A stretch of DNA of 64,000 bases from Niastella vici (GCF_002077945.1 NZ_LVYD01000002.1:454156-518155), one strand, 5' to 3'. Positions 1-9,587 are shown, numbered from the stretch's first letter. The notes: generated by a model not told the origin, from the sequence alone. A program made the numbers and translations.

Positions 1-76
1 TGGAAGCGGTATTGTTCTTATTGCAGGCAATCACCAGCAACGACAACAGCAGATAGGTATTTCGTATTTTTTTCAT
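1..76 (-). CDS. Lipoprotein, N-terminal part only (runs off the window)
   Basis: The minus strand from 76 reads MKKIRNTYLLLSLLVIACNK and stays open to the window edge. This is a short lipoprotein signal peptide with a lipobox ending in Cys. The ATG is one base past the stop codon of the TonB receptor gene, so the two are almost certainly co-transcribed. In Bacteroidota a DUF4249-type lipoprotein often follows STN-domain TonB receptors in FecI/FecR operons. That identity is inferred from position only, because just 25 residues are visible. Confidence 0.6.
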   Translation of the reverse strand, partial: MKKIRNTYLLLSLLVIACNKNNTAS

Positions 77-77
77 T

Positions 78-2678
78 CTAAAAACTAAAACTATAACTGA
101 ATACCGGGGTAATACCCGAAAATGTTTGCTGCTCAAAAAGATCATCATTACCCACCTGTGGATTTATCTTATACAACAATGGGTTCTCCCAATTATAGAT
201 ATTATACAATCCCACAATAAAAGTATTGATCCATTGCCGCCCGTTTTTAAGTGGTACAGGAAGGGTATACCTGATATTTACATCCAGGTGATGGTAATCG
301 GGCATTCTATCGAGGTTACGTCCGGGATAAATAGGCACCCTCACGCCTTGCTGTTCAAAGTAACCTGTAGGAAACGTAACCGGCCGGCCGGTTGTGTAGG
401 TAAAGTAGGAATTTACCTGCAACGAATTGTTCACCTGGTAACTCATCGATAGCTTCACCGCATGTGGTATATCATAATTGGCCACATATCTTTTACCGTT
501 ATTGATCTCCTTTATTTTCCGGAAAACTTTTGACCATGCATAGCAACCTGCCAACCGGAATTTACCAAATTGATGTAGCGTGCTAAGTTCAAGACCATAT
601 GCATCAGACCTTCCTGTTCGAAGCTCATCCTCAATTAAGGGATTGGAGATGAGTTGGGCATGGTCTTGCAGTTCGAGCTGGTTCCCCATATATTTGTAGT
701 AGGCGCCCAGGGAGAAAGACCCACGGCGGTACTTTCTTTTGTAAGTAAGCGAATACATATCAGCATATTGCGGTAAAATATGCGCGCTGGAAGGGATCCA
801 GGTTTCCAGGGAAGAGAACGCCAGTTCATCACTTTGTACCAATTGCAGATACTGGTAATTACGGCTATAGCTGAACTGTACCGTAGCATGAGCACATAAG
901 ATATACTTCAACATAAGCCTTGGCTCAAATCGTACATAGTTTGTGTGCTCCCTTTCGGTAATGGGATCAAAGTCATCATACAATCTACGCTTTGAGTAGT
1001 TGCAAAATATACTCGTTCTTACACCGTATAATAGTCTTAAACGATCACCGATGGAAATTTTTTGTGAGAAGTACAGGGCGTTTTCCGAAGCCCTTGCGCG
1101 GGGAATATTGCTATAGTAAGAATTTGCCCCGGTTGTTTCTCCCGGTATGAAAAGGTGAAAGATGCTGTTGAAACCAAACTGCATTTGATTGCCCGGTTTC
1201 TTAAAATAAGTAAAATCTCCTTTCACCGTAATATCCCTGATGCCTGTTAGCCACCTTTCCATGCCGGCCGAAGAATCAGCATTCACGTTCAGGGCATTTC
1301 TATAATTACTGTATATGGCCGACAGGTTTAAAAACAGCTTCGGGTTAAACACATGGTTCCACCGTAAAGTGGCGGTCTTGTTACCCCATTTATTCAGGTA
1401 CCCATTGTCGGCATTAACCCTGTCGCGGCCAAAGTAGGCAGAGAAAAACAGGCGGTTCGAAGCATTCAATTTGTAATTGATCTTGCCATTGAGATCATAA
1501 TAGGCAGCGTTCAGATTATACAGATCAAGGTCTTTATTCAGCAGGTTGGCAATACTTCTGCGGCCGGTGATCAAAAACGATCCCCGCTCTTTGACCACGG
1601 GCCCCTCCAGCGACAATCTTGCCGACAGCAGGCTCATACCGCCTTTAACGCGGAAAGCCTTATCGTCGCCGTCTGCCATGCGGGCATCGATCACCGAAGA
1701 CAGGCGCCCGCCAAAATTAGCAGGTATCTCATCCTTATAAAGCTGGATATTTTTCAGGGCATCGGGATTGAATACAGATGTAATGCCAAACAGATGTGCC
1801 GGGTTGTAAACAACCGCTTCGTCGAGCAGAATAAGGTTCTGGTCTCTATTGCCGCCCCTGATAAACAGGCTGCTGCTGCCTTCAGTAATGCCAACCACTC
1901 CATTTTGCATTTGAAGGGCTTTTACAACATCGGCCTCGCCTTTAAAAAAAGGTTGCTCCCGCAACAGGTCCCATTGTAACTGTTGTGCAGGTGCGAAGGG
2001 TTGCAATGAATCAATACCGTTTTTCCTGGTAACAGTTACTTCCCTGAGCGCACTCACCTTTTTTTCTAATTGAATATTGAAAGACTGGTCTGAAGCCGTG
2101 AATGTGACCATGATCCTTTTGGCTGCATACCCAACACTGCTCACCAATAACTCATAGTTTCCGGCAGGCAGGGTCAGTGAATAAAATCCGTAGCTGTTGC
2201 TGCTGGTGCTTTGATTGAGCTGGAAAACGAAGATGTTCGCACCAATAAGGTCTTCGCCATTTTGGGCATCGATCACATGGCCACTGAGCGTGGAGCTTTT
2301 CGTAGCTGGCACAATGATGATCTCCTCGGCAAAATATCTCCAGGTGAGCGGTGTGCCCTGCAGAAGATCGCGCAGGATATCTGCGACCTGGGCATCATAA
2401 AAATTCTTGTTGATGGTTTTCTCCATCCCCGGTTGAGTGGGTTCAAATGAAATGGGAAGATCATTTTGCATCGACAGCTTTGTTAAAGCATCCCGGAGCG
2501 AAATATTAAAAAAACTGATCGTAAGCCGCCTGTTCAGGGAACTTCGCTGTGCATTGGCATCGAAACCAAACAACAGAATATATACGAAAATAAAAATTGC
2601 CCCTGCCAGTAAGTTGCTCTGCGCAGGAGGTATGTGCACATGGTTATCAATAAACTGTTTGCCCGGCCGGTTTGGCAT
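78..2678 (-). CDS. TonB-dependent outer-membrane receptor with N-terminal STN signalling domain
   Basis: An 866-residue receptor. After a membrane-spanning signal region (about residues 25-45) comes an STN/secretin-like domain (about 45-125, with ISFNISLRDALTKLS), then a carboxypeptidase-D regulatory-like beta sandwich (about 130-205, SGHVIDAQNGEDLIGANIFV), a plug (about 230-330, SSLFIRGGNRDQNLILLDEA) and a 22-strand-type barrel ending in aromatic FSYSFSF. The STN domain is the part of FecA-type receptors that contacts the anti-sigma factor in the periplasm. The sigma and anti-sigma genes lie directly upstream on the same strand, so ligand uptake is probably coupled to transcription of this operon. 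The ligand cannot be read from sequence; no SusD partner is present. Confidence 0.88.
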   Translation of the reverse strand: MPNRPGKQFIDNHVHIPPAQSNLLAGAIFIFVYILLFGFDANAQRSSLNRRLTISFFNISLRDALTKLSMQNDLPISFEPTQPGMEKTINKNFYDAQVADILRDLLQGTPLTWRYFAEEIIIVPATKSSTLSGHVIDAQNGEDLIGANIFVFQLNQSTSSNSYGFYSLTLPAGNYELLVSSVGYAAKRIMVTFTASDQSFNIQLEKKVSALREVTVTRKNGIDSLQPFAPAQQLQWDLLREQPFFKGEADVVKALQMQNGVVGITEGSSSLFIRGGNRDQNLILLDEAVVYNPAHLFGITSVFNPDALKNIQLYKDEIPANFGGRLSSVIDARMADGDDKAFRVKGGMSLLSARLSLEGPVVKERGSFLITGRRSIANLLNKDLDLYNLNAAYYDLNGKINYKLNASNRLFFSAYFGRDRVNADNGYLNKWGNKTATLRWNHVFNPKLFLNLSAIYSNYRNALNVNADSSAGMERWLTGIRDITVKGDFTYFKKPGNQMQFGFNSIFHLFIPGETTGANSYYSNIPRARASENALYFSQKISIGDRLRLLYGVRTSIFCNYSKRRLYDDFDPITEREHTNYVRFEPRLMLKYILCAHATVQFSYSRNYQYLQLVQSDELAFSSLETWIPSSAHILPQYADMYSLTYKRKYRRGSFSLGAYYKYMGNQLELQDHAQLISNPLIEDELRTGRSDAYGLELSTLHQFGKFRLAGCYAWSKVFRKIKEINNGKRYVANYDIPHAVKLSMSYQVNNSLQVNSYFTYTTGRPVTFPTGYFEQQGVRVPIYPGRNLDRMPDYHHLDVNIRYTLPVPLKNGRQWINTFIVGLYNIYNWENPLLYKINPQVGNDDLFEQQTFSGITPVFSYSFSF

Positions 2679-2709
2679 GAATGCTGTTTGCTTCTACTAA
2701 CAACAATTG

Positions 2710-3702
2710 TTATCGCGAAATTATAAAAGTACTGTCTTTTTTAACTATTTTAAGTTGAAGGGATGCGGCGATGATGTGCATGATCTGATCTTCGGTTTTT
2801 TGATTTAAATAAGCATTCAGCTTTTTTTCCGCTAATGCAGTATCCTGAAATACGACCCGCGTGCCATATATCCGGTTCAGGTCGCGGCACACCATTGACA
2901 GCGGAGTTTGAACATATCGCAATTTTTTATCCTGCCATGCTTTATAATTAAGCGGAGCGGCAGCATCATAGCTTATGCTTTTAGTGTTGCGGTTGAACAG
3001 GGCCATTTGATTGGCCGTCAAAACAACTTTTTGTAAATTGGCTGCGGGTTGTTGATGCTCCATGGATACAGCACCATCATTAACGATCACCTGTATATTA
3101 CCTGTATCTATCTTAATATCGAAGCTGGTGCCAATATCCCGCACCACAATAGCTCCCAACTCAACAAGAAATTCATTTTTATCATCATGCACCACCTCAA
3201 AATACGCTTCGCCTTCGAGCAGCTTCACCTGTCGCTTTTGGTGAAAACTTCGCCTTATATAGCTTATGGCCGATCGTTCATTTAAAAAAACATGGCTGCC
3301 ATCGGGAAGAACAATTTGCCGCCGCTCATTAGCTGTGTGGTAAATGGTTTCTCCTGTTGAAAACCAATTGAACAATATGATCGACACGCCGGTAATCACT
3401 GCGGCTGCCAGTGCGCCAAACAGCAACAGCAAATTCCCTTTTCTTCCTACCTGCGGCTGCTCCTGTTCGCGCTGTACGCTGGCGCTCATCCTGCTCCAGG
3501 CATTATCAACATCGGCTGTTTTATAAAGGTTAAGTAAGGTCAACCGGTCACCCGCGTTCCTGACCGTATTATAGAACGTCAAATTTTCGGGTGAAGCGTC
3601 CTTCCACTGTTCAAGCGCTATCGCTTCAGCTGGCGAAAGCACCCTTTCCATTTCATCAAGAATGAGGTGGTAAGGTATATTATCTTGTTGATAGTTTTCC
3701 AT
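2710..3702 (-). CDS. FecR-family anti-sigma factor
   Basis: A 330-residue protein with a cytoplasmic N-terminal part (1-85), one transmembrane helix (about 92-112, LLLLFGALAAAVITGVSIIL), a periplasmic FecR domain (about 120-215; ERRQIVLPDGSHVFLNERS is typical) and a C-terminal DUF4974-like domain (about 255-330). It should hold the ECF sigma factor inactive until the STN domain of the receptor signals across the periplasm. It sits 8 bases after the sigma gene and about 31 bases before the receptor gene, all on the minus strand, forming a classic three-gene module. Confidence 0.9.
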   Translation of the reverse strand: MENYQQDNIPYHLILDEMERVLSPAEAIALEQWKDASPENLTFYNTVRNAGDRLTLLNLYKTADVDNAWSRMSASVQREQEQPQVGRKGNLLLLFGALAAAVITGVSIILFNWFSTGETIYHTANERRQIVLPDGSHVFLNERSAISYIRRSFHQKRQVKLLEGEAYFEVVHDDKNEFLVELGAIVVRDIGTSFDIKIDTGNIQVIVNDGAVSMEHQQPAANLQKVVLTANQMALFNRNTKSISYDAAAPLNYKAWQDKKLRYVQTPLSMVCRDLNRIYGTRVVFQDTALAEKKLNAYLNQKTEDQIMHIIAASLQLKIVKKDSTFIISR

Positions 3703-3710
3703 GATACTTA

Positions 3711-4337
3711 TTAGACAGGCATTTCGTAAAAAAGTCCTAAAATTATCGTGGCAATAAAAAATATAATCGAAAAAGCCACGTTGCCGGAAATGGCCTTACG
3801 AATTTTCTCATAGCCGATGGTCAGCTGGTTCTTCACTGTTTTAATAGAAACATTTAACCGCTCCGCAATCTCCTGCTGCTTACACTTTTCAAATTTGCTC
3901 ATTAACAATATCTTTTTGCATTGCGGCGGCAGGCCTTCGAGGGCCTTTTCTAGTTGCAACAGCTGCTCCTCCAGGGCTGCCGCCTCATCTTCATCGCTGT
4001 CGGGGATCCCTGAATTGACCTGGTATTGGGTAAACTTTGCCGATAGCCGGTTCTCCTGCCTGATCACATTAAGCGACCGGTTAACCACACTCCGCGAAAG
4101 ATACGGTCTCAGGGAATGTGCAATGTTTAGCCGCGGGGCTTCCATCCATATCTTCAACAGCACATCGTTCACGATCTCTTCTGCCGTTTCTTCATTTCTC
4201 ACATATTGATAGGCAAGAACCAATAATCTACGGTAATGAGTGCGATATAACTGCTCAAAAGCTTTTTGATCTTTCTGACAGATAGCGGCAAAAAGCTCCT
4301 TGTCTTTATCTTGATCAGGCATACACAGACTTGACAT
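3711..4337 (-). CDS. ECF-type RNA polymerase sigma factor (FecI-like)
   Basis: A 208-residue sigma-70 family protein. Region 2 (about residues 25-90) has KAFEQLYRTHYRRLLVLAYQ and a YVRNEETAEEIVNDVLLKIW motif. Region 4 (about 135-185) has LPPQCKKILLMSKFEKCKQQ followed by an HTH, EIAERLNVSIKTVKNQL. The C-terminus carries a hydrophobic tail (FSIIFFIATIILGLF), as in many Bacteroidota ECF factors, and may associate with the membrane. The ATG at 4337 and a second ATG at 4322 are both possible starts; neither has a strong ribosome site. It is first in the operon with the FecR anti-sigma factor and TonB receptor genes. Confidence 0.9.
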   Translation of the reverse strand: MSSLCMPDQDKDKELFAAICQKDQKAFEQLYRTHYRRLLVLAYQYVRNEETAEEIVNDVLLKIWMEAPRLNIAHSLRPYLSRSVVNRSLNVIRQENRLSAKFTQYQVNSGIPDSDEDEAAALEEQLLQLEKALEGLPPQCKKILLMSKFEKCKQQEIAERLNVSIKTVKNQLTIGYEKIRKAISGNVAFSIIFFIATIILGLFYEMPV

Positions 4338-4522
4338 TCATTTATAAATGTAAGGTAAATATGCATGACACCGAATCTGATCAAAAGTCCCGGTCAGCAC
4401 TTAAAAAAATTATATTTTTTTTGCCGCCCCGATACCCAATCGCCTTCACATTACCTGATAAAAGTTCAATCGCTTTAGGACCCTATTTTCATTTTGTTGT
4501 CTTTATGGGTTGAATATTTCAT

Positions 4523-4657
4523 ATGTACAACAAATTGCGTTTAATCTTACTATCCTTCAACTGGAAATTTGGAGGCGGAAACCGGGAAGAAGATCTGGAT
4601 AAAGAAAAAGAGCCGGGGCATAACCGAAGCATGCCGCCGGGCAAAAGAAAAAGGTAG
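4523..4657 (+). pseudogene. C-terminal remnant of an outer-membrane beta-barrel protein
   Basis: The short plus-strand frame reads LILLSFNWKFGGGN followed by a charged tail rich in Lys, Arg and Glu, then a stop at 4655-4657. Terminal strands of the form SFxWKFGGG plus a charged tail are typical of Bacteroidota beta-barrel and TonB-type receptors. No barrel is encoded upstream, and the preceding sequence belongs to the sigma-factor upstream region, so this looks like a leftover 3' end. It occupies most of the 4338-4659 gap; the rest holds the sigma-gene promoter, with no other recognisable feature. The assignment rests on one short motif. Confidence 0.45.
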
Positions 4658-4659
4658 TA

Positions 4660-5481
4660 CTACAAACGGGTGCTATTATTAAGCTCTTTTATCTTTACAT
4701 ATTTTACAAAATGATAAAATGAGCTCAACATTGACCAGTAGAACCCCTGGGCGCCGTTTAAAAAATTCCGCTCAAGCAAATAATACTTGACAAAATTGAG
4801 TGGTATTGAAAGCAATACCGAACATGTTGACTTATTACTTCCTTTATTATTTGCCATCGCAGCCGAATACGAACTGTACCGGTTCATTTTCTCGAGGTAC
4901 TGGTCAATACTGTGATAGCTATAATGTCGAATAATATGATTCGCTTTTTTTACCGGGCCGTTTACCTGTATGCCTTCATGCACTTTGTCGCTGGTAAAAC
5001 CGCCTCTTTTCCTGTTGAACATTCGTAAAAAATACCGGCCGCTTTCCTTTCCGTATTTGAACTCCTTATTTAGAAAGACCAGGTTCATGGGAATTGAATA
5101 CCCGGCATACGCCGTATCCAGTTCTGTAAACTGGCTTATTTCCTCCACCAGTTCATTTGATAACACTTCATCGGCATCTATGCATATTATCCAGTCGTTT
5201 ACCGCTTTTGAAACGGCAAATTGTTTTTGTGAACCATATCCCTCAAAATGCCTGGAAAATATTCTGCAACCGTATCGCTTGCAGATGTCAACGGTATTAT
5301 CGGTACTGTAGCTGTCGACTATTACAATTTCATTACACCAATATAATTTTGACAGTGTTTTCTCAATATTGCGCTCTTCATTAAAGGTAATTATCACAGC
5401 GCTCACTTTGAGTTTGGAAGGAACAGCTTTCATTAAAGGTGGCACTATCCTGAGTGCAAATGTTTTTTTAAATAATGGCAT
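4660..5481 (-). CDS. Family 2 glycosyltransferase (lipopolysaccharide core WaaE/KdtX type)
   Basis: A 273-residue GT-A fold enzyme. The N-terminal nucleotide-sugar site reads VSAVIITFNEERNIEKTL at about residues 26-43. The metal-binding region includes DSYSTDNTVDIC and WIICIDADEVLS (a DAD in the DxD position). GFTSDKVHEGIQV near residue 165 matches the acceptor region of WaaE-like beta-glucosyltransferases. The C-terminal part is hydrophobic/aromatic and probably membrane-associated. Expected role: adding a hexose to lipopolysaccharide core or a similar glycolipid at the inner face of the cytoplasmic membrane. It stands alone on the minus strand, so the acceptor is not indicated by neighbours. 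Confidence 0.82.
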   Translation of the reverse strand: MPLFKKTFALRIVPPLMKAVPSKLKVSAVIITFNEERNIEKTLSKLYWCNEIVIVDSYSTDNTVDICKRYGCRIFSRHFEGYGSQKQFAVSKAVNDWIICIDADEVLSNELVEEISQFTELDTAYAGYSIPMNLVFLNKEFKYGKESGRYFLRMFNRKRGGFTSDKVHEGIQVNGPVKKANHIIRHYSYHSIDQYLEKMNRYSSYSAAMANNKGSNKSTCSVLLSIPLNFVKYYLLERNFLNGAQGFYWSMLSSFYHFVKYVKIKELNNSTRL

Positions 5482-5566
5482 TACTACACTATTTTTCAGG
5501 GATGATGGGGTGAGGATCAGAAATCAAATTGCAGCCTGGCCCTGATGTCCCAACAGTTTATTACCA

Positions 5567-5596
5567 TGACAAGCTTCAGGAATAAAAGTCCCAACC
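5567..5596 (+). repeat. Short repeat, left copy (inverted relative to 9555-9587)
   Basis: Contains aataaaagtcccaacc at 5581-5596. The reverse complement of these 16 bases occurs once more near 9555-9570, and a related variant (taaaaagtcccag) lies at 9512-9524. The two perfect copies are in inverted orientation and bracket the PAP2/CzcA block. A weaker gtcccaaca copy lies just upstream at about 5548. They could be terminal repeats of an old mobile unit or a shared operator. Confidence 0.45.
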
Positions 5597-5621
5597 GTTA
5601 CCATGTCTTTTTGTTTTGAGC

Positions 5622-6320
5622 TCAAAGCAAAACGCAACAGGTCCTCTTCCTGTCCTTCTTACAAATTTTCCCGGCCAGGTAGTTACCCAGTTCGGCACTC
5701 AGCATGCCAATAGCAGCTCCGGCCAGTATATCGGGCACCCAGTGGCGATTATTGAACTGCCGGGTCATGGCCGTTATAGTTGCTGCCGTATAACCAAATA
5801 CGCTGTACCCCAACGAGCGGTTTCCATATTCATGGTCCAGAAAGGAAGCGTTCATAAAGGCATTGGCAGTATGGCCCGAAGGAAAGGAATTCCGGGCGGA
5901 GCCGTCGGGCCGCTCTACCCTGCTTGTATATTTCAGGGAATTGGTTAAACCCGCCATAATGAAACTGGAAAGCACATAGGAAACCACTGTTCTTTTTGTA
6001 TTGTACTTTCCCCTGACCCCGGCGGTCTTGAGCGAAAATACCAGCGCTGCGGGTGCATATTGCAGATAGTCATCATAGTGATGGCAGAATCCGGGCATAT
6101 ACTTATTGCGAAGGTCACGAAAGTCCTTGCGATAATGCCAGGTAGCCATGCTCCCCGCCAGCAGGCATGCCGGAACGAAAGTTTTCCGTAGCAACTGATC
6201 ATTATCAGTTGCTGCATATGCCTGGCAGGTTGAGTCCTGTGCCACTACATGCAGCCGATTAAAAACTGCAAGGCAAATCAACACTATGTTGATTGAAATT
6301 TTTCCCCGAATACTATTCAT
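5622..6320 (-). CDS. PAP2-family membrane-associated phosphatase
   Basis: All three PAP2 signature motifs are present: KYTSRVERP (KX6RP), NSFPSGHTAN (PSGH) and RQFNNRHWVPDILAG (the RX5HXXXD motif). These supply the catalytic His residues of lipid-phosphate and undecaprenyl-pyrophosphate phosphatases. The ATG at 6320 gives a clean signal peptide (NIVLICLAVFNRLHVVAQ); the frame is open further upstream but there it overlaps the pump gene. The start overlaps the stop of the CzcA C-terminal part by 8 bases, implying co-transcription. The substrate is unknown; a lipid phosphate at the periplasmic face is expected. Confidence 0.82.
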   Translation of the reverse strand: MNSIRGKISINIVLICLAVFNRLHVVAQDSTCQAYAATDNDQLLRKTFVPACLLAGSMATWHYRKDFRDLRNKYMPGFCHHYDDYLQYAPAALVFSLKTAGVRGKYNTKRTVVSYVLSSFIMAGLTNSLKYTSRVERPDGSARNSFPSGHTANAFMNASFLDHEYGNRSLGYSVFGYTAATITAMTRQFNNRHWVPDILAGAAIGMLSAELGNYLAGKICKKDRKRTCCVLL

Positions 6321-7911
6321 AGCTGCCGGTTGTAGCATGCAGCATAACCCGGGTTGCCCGTAGTTGAGCTGCTTTCTTTTTATGGATCCAGTAAAAAAGA
6401 ACAGGAAATATGAAAAGATTAAAAATGGTATTGGTAACCAGGCCGCCAATAACTACAATGGCCAGTGGCCTGGATGCTTCGGAGCCAATGCCTGAAGAAA
6501 GTGCAGCCGGCAGCAGACCAATCGCCGCCATCATGGCGGTCATGATCACTGAACGTAAGCGGTCGCGCACTGCATTGCGTAAGGCTTCGCTCAGGGACCC
6601 TGCTCCGCCGGGGAATTTCATTTCATTAAGGTTTGTTTTAAACCTGGTCAGCAGTATTACCCCATTCTGAATACAAATACCAAACAAGGCGATAAAACCT
6701 ATGCCGGCAGAGATACTGAAATTCACTCCACTGAACAGCAAAGCCAGGATGCCGCCGATAATAGCGAACGGCACATTCCCCAACACCAGCAACGCATCAC
6801 TGAACGAGCCAAAGAGTATAAAGAGGATAAAGAAGATCAACAGCAATGAAAGCGGTACCACCAGTTGCAGCTGTTTGGTTGCACGCTGTTGGTTTTCAAA
6901 ATCACCTGCCCACTGTATAGAAAATCCTTTGTCTAATTTTACCCGCGCATTAACTTTTTGTTGCGCCTCAGCGATCGTGCTGCCCATGTCACTGCCACGG
7001 ATGGAGAATTTTATAGCGCCATAGCGCATGCCTTTATCCCTGTAAATGATGCTGGGGCCAATACGTTTTTCAATATGGGCTATTTCGCGAAGTGGAATTT
7101 TGGCGCCTGATAAAGTTGGTACCCGCAGATCTCCAATGGCCTGGATGTTATTGCGGAAATTTTCCGGGTAGCGAACCCGCAGGTCAAATTTGCGTTCACC
7201 TTCATATATCTGTGTGGCAGCCTCGCCACCAATCGCCATTTGTATAACGGCATTGGCATCGGCTGTTGTAACGCCATACAAAGCCATTTTTTCCTGATTC
7301 AGTATAACGTTGAGCTCTGGTTGCCCCAGATTATATAAAATGCCCAGGTCGGCGATGCCGGCCACATCTTTGATGATGCCAAAGATCTGTTTCTCCTTTT
7401 CTTCGATAACTTTCAGATCGGGCCCAAAAGTTTTGATCACAATGGAACCCTTTACCCCCGAAACCTCTTCTGCCACATTATCCGAAATAGGTTGCGAAAA
7501 ATTCAGGTCAATACCGGGGAAACGCTGAAGCGTATCATTCATCTTAGCGACAAGCGCCTCCTTGCTTACACGGCTCTTCCACTCCCGTTTCGGATAAAGA
7601 TCTACCAGGAATTCCTGGTTATAAAACCCGGTAGGATCGCTGCCCCCATCGGGTCTGCCGGTTTGGGAGATCACCTGTTTTACTTCGGGGAAGGTGAGCA
7701 GGATGCTGCGGATCTCATTGGAAAGCATTACAGATTCTTTGAGGGAAGTACTCAATGGTCCGGTAGCCCGAATATAGATGGAGCCTTCTTCCAACTGCGG
7801 AAGGAATTCAGTGCCTACAAATTTGAAGCAGAACAAGCCGGCGGCCAACACAGCAATGGCTATAAAAAAGCTTTTTTTCGCATGGGTGAAACAAAGTTCA
7901 AAAAAAGCCAT
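6313..7911 (-). pseudogene. CzcA/CusA-type heavy-metal efflux pump, C-terminal part of a frameshifted gene
   Basis: 532 residues matching the second half of an RND heavy-metal pump: the second porter region, then transmembrane helices 8-12 (including GIGFIALFGICIQNGVILLT and LAIVVIGGLVTNTIFNLF). It is in a different frame from the N-terminal part at 7923-9527. Reading across the junction shows that one extra A in the run at 7961-7967 would join them into one ordinary protein of about 1,050 residues; the apparent ATG at 7911 is then an internal Met. Either the gene is broken, the assembly lost one base, or slippage restores some product. No CusB-like adaptor or outer-membrane factor lies next to it. 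Confidence 0.85.
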
Positions 7912-7922
7912 GCAACCTTGCG

Positions 7923-9527
7923 TTACCCAGCCAATGAACAGGGTGTGTTTCTCGCGTACGTTTTTTTCAGCAGTACCGCCGCCAGTACAGGCACCAGTGT
8001 GAAGGTAAGGATCAGGGCGCCTAACAAAGCAAAACCGAGTGTCCAGGCCAGGGGCGAAAACATTTTACCTTCCACCTTCTGAAAACTGAAAATAGGCAGC
8101 AGGGCCGCCACAATGATCAACTTGGCGAAAAAGATACCCTTACCATTTACCAGACAGGCTTTTTTAATGAGGCTAAGCTTGCTGAGCTTGTTGAATTTGT
8201 CCATACTGGTTTCCCGGGCCTTATGATCAAGCAAAACGAAAATGCCTTCCATCATTACCACTGCGCCGTCGATGATGATACCAAAGTCAATGGCTCCCAT
8301 CGAAAGCAGGTTGGCAGGCATGCCTTTCAGCCGCAGACAAATAAATGCAAAAAGCAGGGCCAGGGGAATCACCACTGAAACGATGATGGTAGTGCGCCAG
8401 TCGGCCATGAATAGCAGCACGATCAGTGTAACCAGGATAATACCTTCCAACATGTTATGCAATACAGTTTCTGTAGCATAGTTGATGAGCACATCCCGGT
8501 TATAGAAAGTTTTTATTCTTACATCATCGGGGAGCAGTTCATTGTTCAGTTTGGCAATAGTTACATTTAACGAGGCGATCACTTCGCTGGGGATTTCTCC
8601 TTTTCGCATTTGCACAATACCTTCCACAACATCGGGGTCTACATCGCGGCCCACCTGACCCAGTGGTGGCAACGACGATTCGGTGACCTCCGCAACATTC
8701 CTGATGTAAACCGGAATACCGCCCACATGCGTAACAATGATATTTTTTATTTCCCCGATATTACTTAGCAGTCCGATCCCTCTTACCACAAATGACTGGC
8801 CATTCTGCTCAATTACGTCGCCGCTGACATTGATATTACTTTTCGACACCGCGGTAAAGATGTCGACCGGTGTTACACCATATTCAAGCGCCTTCTGAGG
8901 ATCAACCGTGATCTGAAAGGTTTTTGTTTGGCCGCCAAAGGTGCTCACATCAGCCACCCCCGATACAGACCGGATCTCCTTTTCCACAACCCATTGCTGA
9001 ATAGTTTTTAATTCTCTTACCGATTTGCGGTTGCTGGTAAGGGTATACCTGAAGATCTCACCCGTAGGCCCATAAGGCGGTTGAATTATGGGCAGTATAT
9101 TCCCGGGCAGCGATGCAGTACCGATAAGGTTACTGACCTGCATACGTGCGAAAACATAATCTACCTTATCATCAAAGGCGATCTTGGTTACCGAAAGCCC
9201 GAAAAGAGACGAAGAACGGATGCTGATCTTTTTTTCGGCAGGGTTCAGGGCCATTTCTATTGGCCGGGTAATAAACTTTTCAACCTCTTCGGCACTTCTG
9301 CCAGGCCATTGAGTGATGATGGTGACCGTGGTATTGGTTACGTCGGGAAAAGCATCGATGGGTGTATTTTTAAAACTAACATACCCTCCCACCACTAATA
9401 GAAAGGTCAGGAAGAAAATGAAGAATTTATTTTTAAGCGAAAAGGCAAGTACTGCTTTTATGAATTTATTCACAGGCCCAATTAATTTGCCTGTATAGAC
9501 ACACTTGTTATTAAAAAGTCCCAGCAC
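7923..9527 (-). pseudogene. CzcA/CusA-type heavy-metal efflux pump, N-terminal part of a frameshifted gene
   Basis: 534 residues: first transmembrane helix (FFIFFLTFLLVVGGYVSF), first porter domain, and helices 2-6, including GAIDFGIIIDGAVVMME with the paired Asp and Glu of the proton relay in HME-RND pumps. It ends out of frame just after helix 6 (LTFTLVPVLAAVLLKK). The true start is probably the GTG at 9473 (MNKFIKAVLAFS); the longer frame to a GTG at 9527 only adds residues translated from a repeat. Expected role: proton-driven export of Cu, Co, Zn, Cd or Ni. See the C-terminal entry for the frameshift. Confidence 0.85.
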
Positions 9528-9587
9528 GCACGTTTAAAAAAAGAGCTTAATACTGGTTGGGACTTTTATTATAAAGGGGTGTCTATA
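9493..9587. repeat. Imperfect inverted repeat pair upstream of the metal pump gene
   Basis: The plus strand at 9493-9524 (tatagacac, then ttattaaaaagtcccag) and the minus strand at 9587-9553 (tatagacac, then ataataaaagtcccaacc) are two arms of one roughly 32-base sequence with a few mismatches, separated by about 30 bases. The right arm shares aataaaagtcccaacc with the copy at 5581-5596. The pair lies immediately upstream of the probable pump start at 9473, so it could form a hairpin, an operator or a transposon end. Confidence 0.45.

Noticed and set aside
7961..7967. Programmed ribosomal -1 frameshift in the pump gene
   Set aside because: The zero-frame context is G AAA AAA A, which is not a proper X XXY YYZ heptamer, and RND pumps are not known to use one; a mutation, sequencing error or transcriptional slippage is simpler.
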